Part shown: in pieces, positions 53,480-64,000 of the stretch | How the letters are laid out: the number at the start of each line of letters is the position of its first letter | Numbering within the stretch: position 1 is the first letter of the stretch | Assembly (NCBI GenBank): GCA_963932465.1 | Contig: OZ010795.1 | Coordinates: 21,847,874-21,911,873, forward strand | DNA length: 64,000 nt | Direction: 5' to 3' | Origin: Maratus speciosus | Lineage: Eukaryota; Arthropoda; Arachnida; Araneae; Salticidae | The notes under the pieces: generated by a model | Database searches by the model: none | Told to the model about the DNA's origin: nothing | What the model saw: only the letters and a program-made list of their open reading frames with translations | Position numbers and translations under genes: made by a program

Positions 53480-54915
53480 TAATAGTTTTAATGATGAATA
53501 TACAGTAAATTAATAAAGAAAAGTTAATTTTAAACATTCTGTCAATTTTATAAAATATAAGAAAACAAAAATATCTCAAATAATGGGGTGGGCAACAACA
53601 GACACTTCATACCAGTAATTATAAATAATAATCTTCGCGCTATTTATTTTAAGAAACTCATGGGACGCTTTCTAACACTATTTTCGAATAGAAATCTTTC
53701 TGTTATTGAATGTCCCATTAAAAAATGTTGGAACAATAGACGTTGAAGAAAATTTGCCCAGAACAGACGGTTGCACGTGGAAGAAGTTCAAGTCAGTGAT
53801 TTTTCCTTTTGGTCTTTAATTAAAATTCACAATACGTAATGCTTTTGAATCAGAAAAAGAAAAGATTCAAGGAAAAAAGTATACTTATGTATATATAATT
53901 TTTTTCAGAAAACAAAAGGAATTTGCTTCTCGATGAAATAGTATTTCTTTATCTTTGATAAATACTGAATGCAAATTAAAGGCGGATTTAAAGCGCCAAA
54001 TTGTCTCGCAAATGCGATTTGCTTTCGCTCGCGGTCAAATCCCTTTTTAGTCATGAAAAAGTATTTCCTAAAGGGAATTTGTCATTTTTTTTTCTTTAGC
54101 TAAAGCTCTTTTTTTAAACTATTTTGTAAACTTTTTTTGTAAAAAAATATAAAGATTTTCGATAAAGCTTTCCTTTTTTCTTTAACTATAAGTGCATGTT
54201 TATTTGAAATGCTTTTTTTTTATTGCCGTTGTGAAATTTAAAATTCGCTTTTTTACAAATATTCAGACCATGTCTCGTCTAGAAATCTGCTTAATGGAGT
54301 ATTTAAAAGATGATTAATTGTGCCAACATTCTCTTTTCTAATTTTATTTTATAACTCAAATTTGCATAGAGATTAAAGATTCTTAAATATGTATAAATTT
54401 AATATAGAATTTTATCATTTGTTGAAATTTACAGACTACTATATTTTTTCGAAAAACTAACTTTCATTATATTTACTCCTAAATTTTTTTTATGCATTTG
54501 AGTTCTTTTTAATTCAGCTGAAAAGTCTTAGTTTATTAAAGCGATTATTACTTGTAATTAAAAAAAAATGCATCATGGGTAAATTGATCATTGTTTTAAG
54601 TGTAAATCTGTTCTTACATAACAGGATAAAATTTTTCCATAACACGCCGAACACGCGTTTTCTGTTCTGATGAGACATATTCAAATTTATTAATACTTTT
54701 GTGACACGATAAATAATGAATGAGTAAAAACTTTCCTTTTCGAAATATATTAGCTGATGTGATTTCATGAATAACAAAGAAAATAGGATAAAGATTTTGT
54801 TTCAAATTTCTTTTGTATAGTTTTACTTTTTATCTTAAATATGCAAAAGGATTAAAGTTTCTCAAATATATCTACTAAATAAGGAATTTTAGCATTTGCT
54901 GTAATCTACAGATTT
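53480..54915. other. AT-rich intergenic DNA
   Basis: A less AT-rich patch at 53975-54045 contains CGCAAATGCGATTTGCTTTC, a loose inverted motif. The minus frames at 54514-54805 lack recognisable features. Confidence 0.45.
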
Positions 54916-54920
54916 CTAGA

Positions 54921-55307
54921 CTGTAAAAACAAATCTGTAATTCTACAGGCATAAAGTGACAGAAATATGTATGCTTACTAAAATTTTATCAATACACCGT
55001 ACAAAAAAAGATTGAAATCTACAAAGCAAGTTCTTGTGAAGCTACAGAAATCTGTAGCTTTACTAAAGAATCTGCTAAAATGACAGTAATCTTATTAGCA
55101 TTTTATCTATAACCCGAGTTGCAGTTACACAAAAAGTTTTAGGCATCCCAGTTTCCTAAAAAATTCTTAGTAACCTTACAGATTTCTTTTTACGGTGAAA
55201 AAGTGTATTTGTTACATGCATTTTTATTGTTGCCGTTACATAAAAAATTCTAAAAATCCCAGTTTCCTAGAAAAAATATAGTAACTTTACAGATTTTTTT
55301 TTTACAG
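54921..55307. mobile_element. MITE with CTGTAAAAA...TTTTTACAG ends
   Basis: CTGTAAAAACAAATCTGTAA at the left is inverted at the right (TTACAGATTTTTTTTTTACAG). The right side holds two direct copies (about 55130-55199 and 55220-55307) of GTTACA.AAAAA, ATCCCAGTTTCCTA, TAGTAAC and TTACAGATTT, implying duplicated ends or two nested copies. Confidence 0.65.
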
Positions 55308-55593
55308 TGTGGACATTTTCGAAAAACTACTACATTATCGCTAAACCACTTCACTATGAAAATCGACTACACAATTTTCTTTACTCTTTTATATTCATCT
55401 ATGCTATTAAGGCATACGTTGTATGCCTTTTCACTTGAGAATATTTTATTTATTATCACAACTGCTAATGCTCATTAAAAATCTTTCAATCGTTTGCAGG
55501 TTGTACTCTCTTTGACGGAATAGAAAATCTCCAACTCGCATTATCTGTTTGACGAAATATAGCCATTACTACTTAAAAAATTACGGCGTAAAA

Positions 55594-55596
<3 letters not shown>

Positions 55597-55668
<72 letters not shown>
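55597..55668. repeat. (TA)n microsatellite, about 36 units
   Basis: Uninterrupted AT dinucleotides after an A run; likely length-variable and prone to assembly error. Confidence 0.95.
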
Positions 55669-55674
<6 letters not shown>

Positions 55675-55676
<2 letters not shown>

Positions 55677-58265
55677 ACTTTTGGGAAAGAATTTCGGAAG
55701 TTTATTTTGTGGAAAACATACTAAAATAGAAGCATAATAATCCAATATCAACGGACATTACGGAACGTACTTTATTCGAAAAATCATGGGAAGTTATTTC
55801 AAGTTCCGGATAAAAAAAATTCTTCCTCATTACATCTTAAGGCGGAGTGTAATTTATCTTCGTAAATTGCTAAATACGTTATTGAACCAGGATGATATTA
55901 GTTTGAAGAAGTCGGATTTTGTTTCTACCCTGGATATTGATTTGTGTGGGTAAATGAAACTGTTCGATATTTTTCCTTAAGCATATAACAGTCAATATAA
56001 AATTTGTTTTTATATTGACAATTGATATATTATTTATGTTAGATAAAATATTCACTAAACGTTAATTATCTGGCTAGATAAAATGTAAATAATAAAGACT
56101 ACACAAACGAATTAACATCCACAAAGGGATTTTGCATGAAGACGAGCATCTAAAATGGCTCATGATAAACATTCTGAAAAGGATATGTATTACATTTATT
56201 ATCTATGCGTCCCATGCGATATATCACACAATGCAAAATTTCGAAATCCCGTAGTATCTTGGAGTTCAATACTTTACCCCTCCACGTGGAGGCAATACGA
56301 ATGGTTACACATATTTTGGTTACGCTACTAGAAGTACAATAATTATTAGACAGCCAAGTACCTCTTAAAGATAAACATATATATATTTTTTCAGTAATAA
56401 AAACAAAACAAAGTCCATTAGAGAAAACAAAATCTGGTTTTTATAGTATCTTTTTAAAATTTTTATTTCCATTTCTACGAACATTATCAGAATTTATGAA
56501 GCAGTTTTTAAATTGAATAAGAATTTTTGTTAGATAATTATGCAGTTGTTTAGTCAGATTTTTTATCCATTACAAGTAGCAATTTAAATCCAAAATAACC
56601 TTTAAGCGAAAATCTTCAAAATTATATTAAAAGGGGACTGTTTGTTTAAAAGATAATGCAAGAGTTTCGGTTTTCAAAGATTTCTAAAGGATAAAACAAT
56701 TTGATAATCGTACCTTAATTTGAACTTCATTTTTTACTTCCTGCATTTATTATATTTGATAAATGTAAACGTGGAATACTTAATTTTTATGTATTTATTA
56801 ATAAATTATGACTATTTTCGGAAAAATATGAGTTCCGAAAGAAATACATTGTAGTTTAATGAATTGCATTTAACGGAACATTGAATACATATGGATTAAA
56901 TAATTAAATAAGTATTAAATGAATCTATGTCCTGATGAACTCCGCCAATTGAAATTTTTCAAACAGGTATTGTTCGTACGAAATTTGCAAATAATTGATT
57001 CGACAATTCCTCATTTCACTTCAAATTTTGTGTAAGTCACTAAATATAAAGGCAATGAATGAGGAATTATGATTTCATTTATTTAAAGCATTTTATAAAT
57101 TCATTTTTTATATATCATTTAAATTATCTTGATATGTTTACTCATTCTATTTCACTAAGATGTACGTTTATAGAATGTAGTATTATGCAAATACCGTCCC
57201 ATGTTCTCTGTAAATGAATATTTTTCGTCCTGATTTTATAATTTTGTTTTAGTTTTTATCCGGTTTTCGAAAGAGATTACTTTTTTCCGTAGATTTTTTG
57301 CTTTTAGTATTATTAAGTTGATGGGGCTATTATAACAAATAACGCCGCATCATTACTCCTGATCTATGGTAGGAAAATTATTGATTTCTGTTTCCGTTGC
57401 TGACATTTACTTAGAATGTAAACATTATTGAAAATAAATTTGTACTACATCAAAAGAAAAACCGTAAAAATTTAGTTGAATTTATGGTATGCAAATGGGG
57501 ACGTGTATCAAAAATCTCCTTATCTAGAAAATCTAATTCTGGGAAATCGCGAAAAACCTCTGACTGAGTCTATTGGTTTTCATTGTAAACCAAGGTTTTA
57601 CAGTGACAGAAATACACGATAAAACTAGTTTTTTTCAGATTGTAGTTTTTTTTATGCAGGTTCACCAATAGTACAGACCGATCGAGAAAACTCGATTTTT
57701 TGTAGTTTTGGTTAAGGCGAGTTTTGAAACTTACGTCCTCAAATATATACGCTAAGGAAATTATAAAAAATCATGAGATTATTTCGCAGTTAAATAATTA
57801 AAAATTATAATTAATTATAGAGGTGATAAGTCCTTTTAATGTAAAAAAAATGTCAATTTAATTGCACTAAGAATTTGAATGAAATCCTATAATTGATCTA
57901 TATTTCGTCTAAACTGCAACAAACCTTGAACCAAATATTACTTGTTTGTTTTATTTACTTAAATATAATTAACTATCTTATACATAGTCGTTACTTTTCA
58001 TGTAACAACTGGTTCTTCCAATAAAGAAGAATATGTTTAAATACTTAAAGAAAACTCACTTAATATTTACATTCTTATTTTACTTATTTATTTGCCTTAT
58101 TTTTGGCACCAAAGAATGGAATAATGATATACTATAAATAACACGTAATAACAAATAATAACTTCAAATGATAAACACGAATCAAATTTCTGCAATTTCT
58201 TATAATTTTTAAAATGTTCGTGAAATTACAATAAAAAGTACCGAAATAAGATGCAGTAAAACTGC
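55675..58265. other. AT-rich intergenic DNA
   Basis: No gene, RNA or clear repeat recognised. Confidence 0.45.
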
Positions 58266-58279
58266 TTTTGATGCCAATA

Positions 58280-58485
58280 TATTACTCGATGACAAGGCGT
58301 GGTTGGGTTTATTGAGGCCGGTACTGCGGGTATAAATTTTCCACGCGAAGTGTAAATTAATCTCTCGATTTAAAAGCAATTGCGACTAGCTACAAACATC
58401 CATGCATGTCGCACGATTCGAAATCCGCATCCTTTGTTTAGCAACCAGCACCTCAGCCACCAAACAAGTAGATGGGCCGCAAAGA
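58280..58485 (-). repeat. tRNA-derived SINE-like copy
   Basis: On the minus strand GGTGGCTGAGGTGCTGGTTG resembles a Ser/Leu-type A box and GGATTTCGAATCGTGC a B box about 30 nt later, followed by CATGCATGGATGTTTGTAGC and a tail through GGAAAATTTATACCCGCAGT. GC content is well above the surroundings. Boundaries are approximate. Confidence 0.5.
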
Positions 58486-58489
58486 TAAG

Positions 58490-60415
58490 GGCGACGATGA
58501 CAGTGCAGCTGTGATTTCAACTAATATGTTCCAAAAATGCAGTCGAAATCTTTAGAATCATCTTCTGGATTGCAGAATGTTGATATAAAGCTAACGCAAT
58601 AAAGCTTTTAAAAGGAAGTTCTACATCCTTGAGTTAAAATTTAAAATTTTGTTTTCAGAACAATATCCTTCCGTTTTTTTATCGAATAAATATATTTTAG
58701 AGCTCGCAAAAAGTAGACAAAAAGTTAAAAAGTGATCTTTTGTTGAAATTACAATATTTTGTCAAAATTTAACTTTTAAAAGCAAATGTTGGTTTAAGCT
58801 CCAGAATTTAACATTTTAATGCCTTTTCATAATATGGTGTTTAAATTATTTTGAAATGCTTGTGACACGAGAAAAATAGTTGCCCAACTGGAAGTCCACG
58901 GCTCCCATCAACATTCGCGCAAAACATAAAATACATTATATCTGACAAGTGTATAATTATTCCTCCTGTGTAAAGCTGAGGCTATCCTGAATGACCCTTG
59001 TTTACAAACAGCAGCAGTACATAAAAAATAAATATTGTTTTCTGGAATATATATATTGAAAATCTATAAAAGATAAAGTGTTCTTAAATCCGGAGAAGGT
59101 CAAGCTACACAAGAAAATTTATTATCTTCAAGCAATTATCGGATGCACAACTTGCCAAATTTAAGTAATTGATTACCTGCAATATATTCCATGGAATTTA
59201 AGTGGATTTTGTGGTCTATGTATATAAAGCCGTGAACTATTCTTTCGTTAGAAAGAAAGAGAAAAAATACCGCACACAAATCTGTTCAAATATCAGATAA
59301 TCTTTTTATTATGTGGAAATCTATTGTATTACCAATTTAAAGTTTTCTTTCTTTTGTAAATAAATTAAATAATGAAGGTTTTTCTTCAATTTATTTATGT
59401 GTATAATTATTACTTGAATTAAAAAAACTTTCTTATATGTAAAATGCAACAAGATTGCCCCTGTTCATTTCAACAGCTCTCACTATTGGCTTGGTTATAC
59501 TTTTTGGTGTACACTGTGAAAAAAAGTCTAATATTATTTAATCTTGGAAAATGTATTATAACCACAAACATAAATACGCAATAACACCCTTGGAGTTACC
59601 CAAGATTTGGAAAAACTGTGTTTATCTTTAGAAACTTCAGGATCGAATATATTCCGAGATTTAAAGAAGCATTTATAAATGAAAAGTTTCTTTTGCTGTC
59701 ACTGATTTTTGGAAATGTTTACGAGTAGCTTTAATCAGCATTCTCATGGAATACAAGTTTTCTGAATGCTGTGAATTCTCAATTAAGCATTTTCATGTTT
59801 AACAAACGTGTTTCCAGACAAACGGATAAATTAATAGCATTAACTTTAACATTAAAATTAATATTACGATGCTACATTAGCTGTATCCATTCAGTTACGC
59901 AGCTAAGAATGTTCAGTTTAGAACACGTATGCCTGGATAAGAAAGCTAATTTATACACAATAAAATCTACTCGGAAAGTTTCCTAAAACCAGTAGCAGTA
60001 AAAGTAATGTTTTTATTGTAATTAATTTTATAAATTTCGAAATAATAAAATAGTTTCTCACTGTTCGAATGCTATTGAAAGTTTTCAGAGTCACGGGTCC
60101 TTCGGATGGGATTATTGACGTTTTTATTCGATGAAATATATTGTGATAGATTAAAAAACAGTTTTCTTGTTTTTACAATGCATTTTTTCATTATTGTTAA
60201 GAACGGAAATGTTAAGAACGGAAATGAGCCTTTAGGTTAGTCTGAGACACCCTGTTTTTCGTATGTCAAAATTAGACTGCGGCGCTAACTTCTTACATAA
60301 AAATTATTTCTTGTAGCGAACTCTTTTTTGATGCGTCTTGTTTTGAAGCAGCAGTAAAATATGGCAATGGTATATTTTATATAATTACTTAAATGGTAAT
60401 GAAAATTTATCTTTG
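58490..60415. other. AT-rich intergenic DNA with one dispersed repeat
   Basis: 59630-59715 is the second copy of the repeat at 36628-36725. The 59771-59986 open frame has no domain. Nothing else. Confidence 0.45.
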
Positions 60416-60419
60416 GGTT

Positions 60420-60672
60420 AAAAAATGAAAATCGGGTTGGGTTGATTTTTGACGGCCGATTATCTACTCGAGGGATATAGGCCCTAGGGGGAGTGCCCTC
60501 CGTGGGGGTCTTTCTAAGGGAACCTGACCCGTATTTACGCATGGAAAATCCAAGGTTTCGAAGAAAACCACGAAAACTCCGAAACGGCTAGGCCGACGGG
60601 CGCGATTGGGTTCGAACCCAGCACCTCCCGTGTACCAGCTTCGAGAGCAGAACCTCTCAGCCACTGGTGGGG
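60420..60672 (-). repeat. tRNA-derived SINE-like copy
   Basis: On the minus strand CAGTGGCTGAGAGGTTCTGC (A-box-like, Ser/Leu type) and TGGGTTCGAACCCA (B box, perfect palindrome) are followed by a GC-richer body (GGCCTAGCCGTTTCGGAG, CCCCCACGGAGGGCACTCCC) ending near TAACCC. Bordered by an A run on the plus strand at 60675. The two minus frames here are artefacts. Confidence 0.6.
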
Positions 60673-60685
60673 CAAGAAAAAAAAT

Positions 60686-61059
60686 CGGATCTTAAAGCAT
60701 AATTTTCAAGTACTAATTTACTTTATTAGAGTTTATTCCGAGAAAGCCTATATTTGTAAGCAGTGCTTAATTTTCGCCCGGATTACTGAAAACAGAAGTT
60801 TTATTTTAATTTTTGTGAATACTTAAATATGGGTTGGAATTAATTCGTTGGAGCTCATAAATACTACACTTCGGATCTTAAAGCATAATTTTCAAGTACT
60901 AATTTATTTTTATTAGAGTTTATTCCGGGAAAGCCTATATTTGTAAGCAGTGCTTAATTAGCACCCGAATTACTGAAAACAGAAGTTTTTTTTTATGTTT
61001 GTGAATACTTAAATATGGGTTGGAATTCATCCGTTGGAGCTCATAAATACTACACTTCG
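60686..61059 (+). repeat. Tandem duplication, 186-bp unit
   Basis: Two copies (60686-60871, 60872-61059) over 90 percent alike by eye: CGGATCTTAAAGCATAATTT, GCCTATATTTGTAAGCAGTG, ATATGGGTTGGAATT and GGAGCTCATAAATACTACAC. Confidence 0.9.
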
Positions 61060-62175
61060 GAGCCAAGCGTAATAGCGCTGTGCGTTGTTTTTGCTAACTG
61101 ATACAAAAAAGTCAAAGAAGAGTGGAGAGTAGGATTTTCTGAAAATTCACCAACTCTCATTTTAATTTTTTTCTGTGTTCCTTTATTAAATTTTATTATG
61201 TATAAAATATTAAAGATTTAATCAAAATACACTAAAAAATTATTTTGTTGGAAATGAAAATTGCTTTAAACTTTGTAAAAATATATATAAATATAAATAT
61301 AAATATAAATATACGCATACATGACATAAAAATATACAGGTTCTGGTTACGGGAGAATACACTACGTTTGAATTACTGAAGAATATTAAAGCTTCGGTAA
61401 TCTTTTTGTTAGAAATTAAGCCTTGTTTGTAAGTCAATTTCATTCAGGGGATCATTCTTTCTAAACAAATAAAGAATTTGCATTCATAATCACATAACTG
61501 AAACTTTCATTCATGGATCAGCAGAAGGTCTGAGAGCTTTCTATCATTTATTATTATTTAAAATACTTTTTAGGAATCAAATGAATCTTTTAATTTTATT
61601 TGGGGTGAATTTACTTAAATTAATTATTGCAGTAAAAAGTCATTTACAAGATATAAAACTTATTCAAAATTTCTGGAATAGTATTGTTACTGTCTATAAA
61701 AGAGCCAATAAAAGAAAACGTAAAGTAGTACCATATTCCCTTCAGCTGGCCTTGCGTACGGGCAAGCACATACACGCACACATATATAAGGTGATCCAAA
61801 AAGTCACCTTATTGCCCGTCATTATACCAGTCATTACACATAGTATATGTATTTTCCGTAAATTCTGTATAAAAAGTATCCGTTTAAAAGCTAAGAAAAA
61901 CGAACTTTTTATGGGTAATAATCTATAAGCGAATTAAAAAGAAATTATTTTATTTTATGATTGTTTTTGGAATGCTATAATAAAATTTAAAAAATGAAAA
62001 GAAAAACATTTAAAAATAACACATAGTCTTATTTTACGAAAATAAATTTTATAGAAGGATTTTATGTTAGCCATGACATTAGTTTATGACAGCCGTGTTA
62101 TATTTCTTAAAGTTTATTGGTTATGAATAAATTAGATGTTAAGGAATTGAAATGAATTTGTTATTTTTTTTATTC
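61060..62175. other. AT-rich DNA with (ATAAAT)n and a small inverted pair
   Basis: An ATATAA-type tract is at 61281-61312. AAGGTGATCCAAAAAGTCAC with CTT (61788-61810) is a short inverted pair resembling a mariner-type end. The 115-residue frame at 61581-61928 has no domain and is not called. Confidence 0.45.
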
Positions 62176-62180
62176 TCTTA

Positions 62181-62470
62181 TAGATATTCGCTTGACATGT
62201 TTTCTAAAAAAAAATCAATAATTTTTTTTTAATGTAGAATAGAAGGAAATTGAAACCTCATGTGTGGAAAAAGCAATGCCATTTTGTACATGTTACCTTA
62301 TTGGCATAATTTAATCACATTAATATTTTTTCTTGGATATAAAATATGCAATAAAGTAGTAAATAGTCATGTTATCAATATTTTACAATTTCTGGGGGAA
62401 ATGCAATTTTAAATCAAATATCAAATATTGAATAGCTATTTACTAATTGCATTTATGAAAATAACTAATT
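62181..62470 (+). repeat. Diverged duplication, copy 1 (partner 63317-63600)
   Basis: TAGATATTCGCTTGACATGT, GGAAATTGAAA, TTTTGTACAT, TTAGGATATAAA-like and CATTTTAAATCAA-like blocks recur in the same order 1,136 bp downstream. Confidence 0.6.
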
Positions 62471-62474
62471 ACAA

Positions 62475-63310
62475 CATTAATAAAAACATCACGTATTTCT
62501 ACTTTTATGGTATTATAAATGGTACATCAGTCTAGGAAAAGTATTTTTTTTTTATTTGTCATTTTTCTTTTCTTATTTCTGTTTTCCCTTTTTATTGAGC
62601 TGTTATTAAGTGCGTTGAAAGTAAAATATGTTGAAAATTATAATTTTTAAAATAATAAGTTTCTTAATTTAAAAGTAATTTTAATAATTCCAATAGCTAA
62701 ATCTTTATATTTTCTGTAGAAACAACCTTTGAATCAGCTTCAGTAAGCTTTATTTATATATGTGAAATCAATTTTTTATATGAAGTTACATTTTTAAAAT
62801 GCATTCAACAAAGCAACACACATATATTATTTTTTTCATTTTCTTTACATTTTTTACGTTATTCTTTCGATACAACTTTATGGCTCGATTCTTAAAAAGC
62901 AATAAAAGCTGTTCTGCTGATTGGTTGTTTCCCGTCGTTAAATTTACAAATGGACCTTTAATCTATCTGGATAATATTATTCCCGCTTACAATTTCTAAC
63001 GTTACTACTTCATCCCTAAAAGAAAACAAAGAGGTTTATGGATAATAAACATGATGCGATTATAAGTTATTATTATTTTTTACATTTTCCTATCCGGGAT
63101 ATATTTTTATGATGCATTAAAATTTCAAAAGAAATTTTCTGTATGCAATAAAGAAAAAAATAGATATGCTTCATTCGCGGAAATAAAATTTTATAGGATT
63201 TTATTGCATTATAAGCAGTTATATTTGATTTGTCCTAAATTTTCAGATACGAATAGGGCTAATAAAATGTAAACATAAAAAATAATCTAATTCGATTTAG
63301 GGTTCACTTC
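62475..63310. other. AT-rich DNA between duplication copies
   Basis: The frame at 62799-62999 is low complexity at its start and unsupported. Nothing else. Confidence 0.4.
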
Positions 63311-63316
63311 GTATTT

Positions 63317-63600
63317 TAGATATTCGCTTGAGATGTGTTTGTAAAAATGAAAACCACTTTTAATACCGAATGGAAGATAATTCAAATCCCAAGTGAAGTA
63401 AAATCAGTGTCATTTTTGTACATATATAATATTGGAATAACTTAATCCTTTTAAAAATGCTTCTTAGATATAAAGCATTTTATGAAGAGGTAATTGTATA
63501 AGCTATCAAAAGTATATAGATTAATATATTGTTTTGTTGAAGAAAGTCATTTTAAATCAAGTACATAACTATTGACAAAGATTAAATCGTCTACTCATAA
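63317..63600 (+). repeat. Diverged duplication, copy 2
   Basis: TAGATATTCGCTTGAGATGT onward matches 62181-62470 at an offset of 1,136 bp, with many substitutions. Confidence 0.6.
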
Positions 63601-64000
63601 ATTTTCTTTGTACAAGTGAACAAATGTAAGAACTCTGATTTAACTTTTAAAAACCCGTACTTTTCTCAGAAAGCTGTAAGGATCCGTGTTAACTTGGTCC
63701 AAAAATTCTATTGAGAAGCTTTGCTCACAGCTCTCATAATATAAACTCCTTGGTATTAAATTTTAAATGTATATTACTTAACATATAACCTAGATTCATG
63801 TTTTATTAATAATTGTATCTCTATATTGTTTCATTAAAGTTCCAGTAGTCAAGAATTAAAATTCTGATGATTTGAGGCGAACACGACACAGAAAATAATT
63901 TAATAAAATGTAAAACACAAAGTTCCAGATCTGAAATTGAGTCATCGTGAAGAGATTCGATTACCACTATCTTGAGGTAAGCTGAATAACCTACCTAGTA
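63601..64000. other. AT-rich intergenic DNA at window end
   Basis: No feature recognised. Confidence 0.4.

Noticed and set aside
58472..58555. A possible first coding exon: TATAAAT at 58331 and an ATG at 58472 with a GC-rich, acidic short frame
   Set aside because: The GC-rich patch is better explained by tRNA-like A and B boxes on the opposite strand, that is a SINE-like copy; the frame stops after 28 codons and no clear donor site is present.
61581..61928. 115-residue open frame
   Set aside because: No recognisable domain, AT-driven composition, and it reads through a short inverted repeat resembling a transposon end.

Overview
The window looks like AT-rich, gene-poor nuclear DNA of an arthropod, most likely a chelicerate such as a spider. 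Grounds: eukaryotic organisation with no operons; one large-exon divergent ionotropic receptor of arthropod type; abundant Tc1/mariner, pogo-, piggyBac-, hAT- and Helitron-like repeats; and many tRNA-derived elements. The exact species is inference.

Only three convincing protein-coding regions are present. (1) An intronless protein kinase on the minus strand (about 5.2-6.5 kb) has all main catalytic motifs but is split by a one-base frame break. (2) A divergent ionotropic receptor on the plus strand (15.6-16.9 kb) is preceded by a diverged tandem duplication of its own upstream flank. (3) An intact mariner-type DD41D transposase lies on the minus strand (33.3-34.4 kb). No cellular pathway links them; each is an island in repeats.

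Layout: 0.8-1.4 kb, two tRNA-like cassettes; 5.2-6.5, kinase; 9.0-12.3, nested long-inverted-repeat elements with a solo-LTR candidate inside; 13.4-15.4, duplicated receptor upstream; 15.6-16.9, receptor; 17.4-21.2, a repeat block bounded by an inverted pair; 22.2-25.4, a 3.2-kb array of a 23-bp repeat with higher-order structure; 26-27, 31.7-32.4, 35.4-36.6, 38.4-39.4, 40.3/42.2-43 and 47.8-49.7, clusters of one head-plus-monomer repeat family; 31.4-32.6, a foldback element; 32.6-35.3, the mariner composite; 40.3-42.2, a TTAA-flanked piggyBac-like element; 50.1-50.9, a divergent pair of tRNA-like cassettes; 51.5-53.5, a phased array of about 151-bp monomers each carrying a CTCF-like motif; 58-61, tRNA-derived SINE-like copies and tandem duplications.

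Main discoveries. First, in three independent places a TA-targeting element (mariner- or pogo-like) sits at or near the dyad axis of another long-inverted-repeat element, giving Russian-doll palindromes. Second, there are four 71-nt cloverleaf-capable tRNA-like cassettes of two unrelated sequences; three share a leader and all are bracketed by GTGAAAA/TTTTCAC-type inverted flanks. Third, eight CTCF-like cores are spaced 150-152 bp apart in one orientation. All calls were made by eye from the sequence; no alignments or database searches were run.
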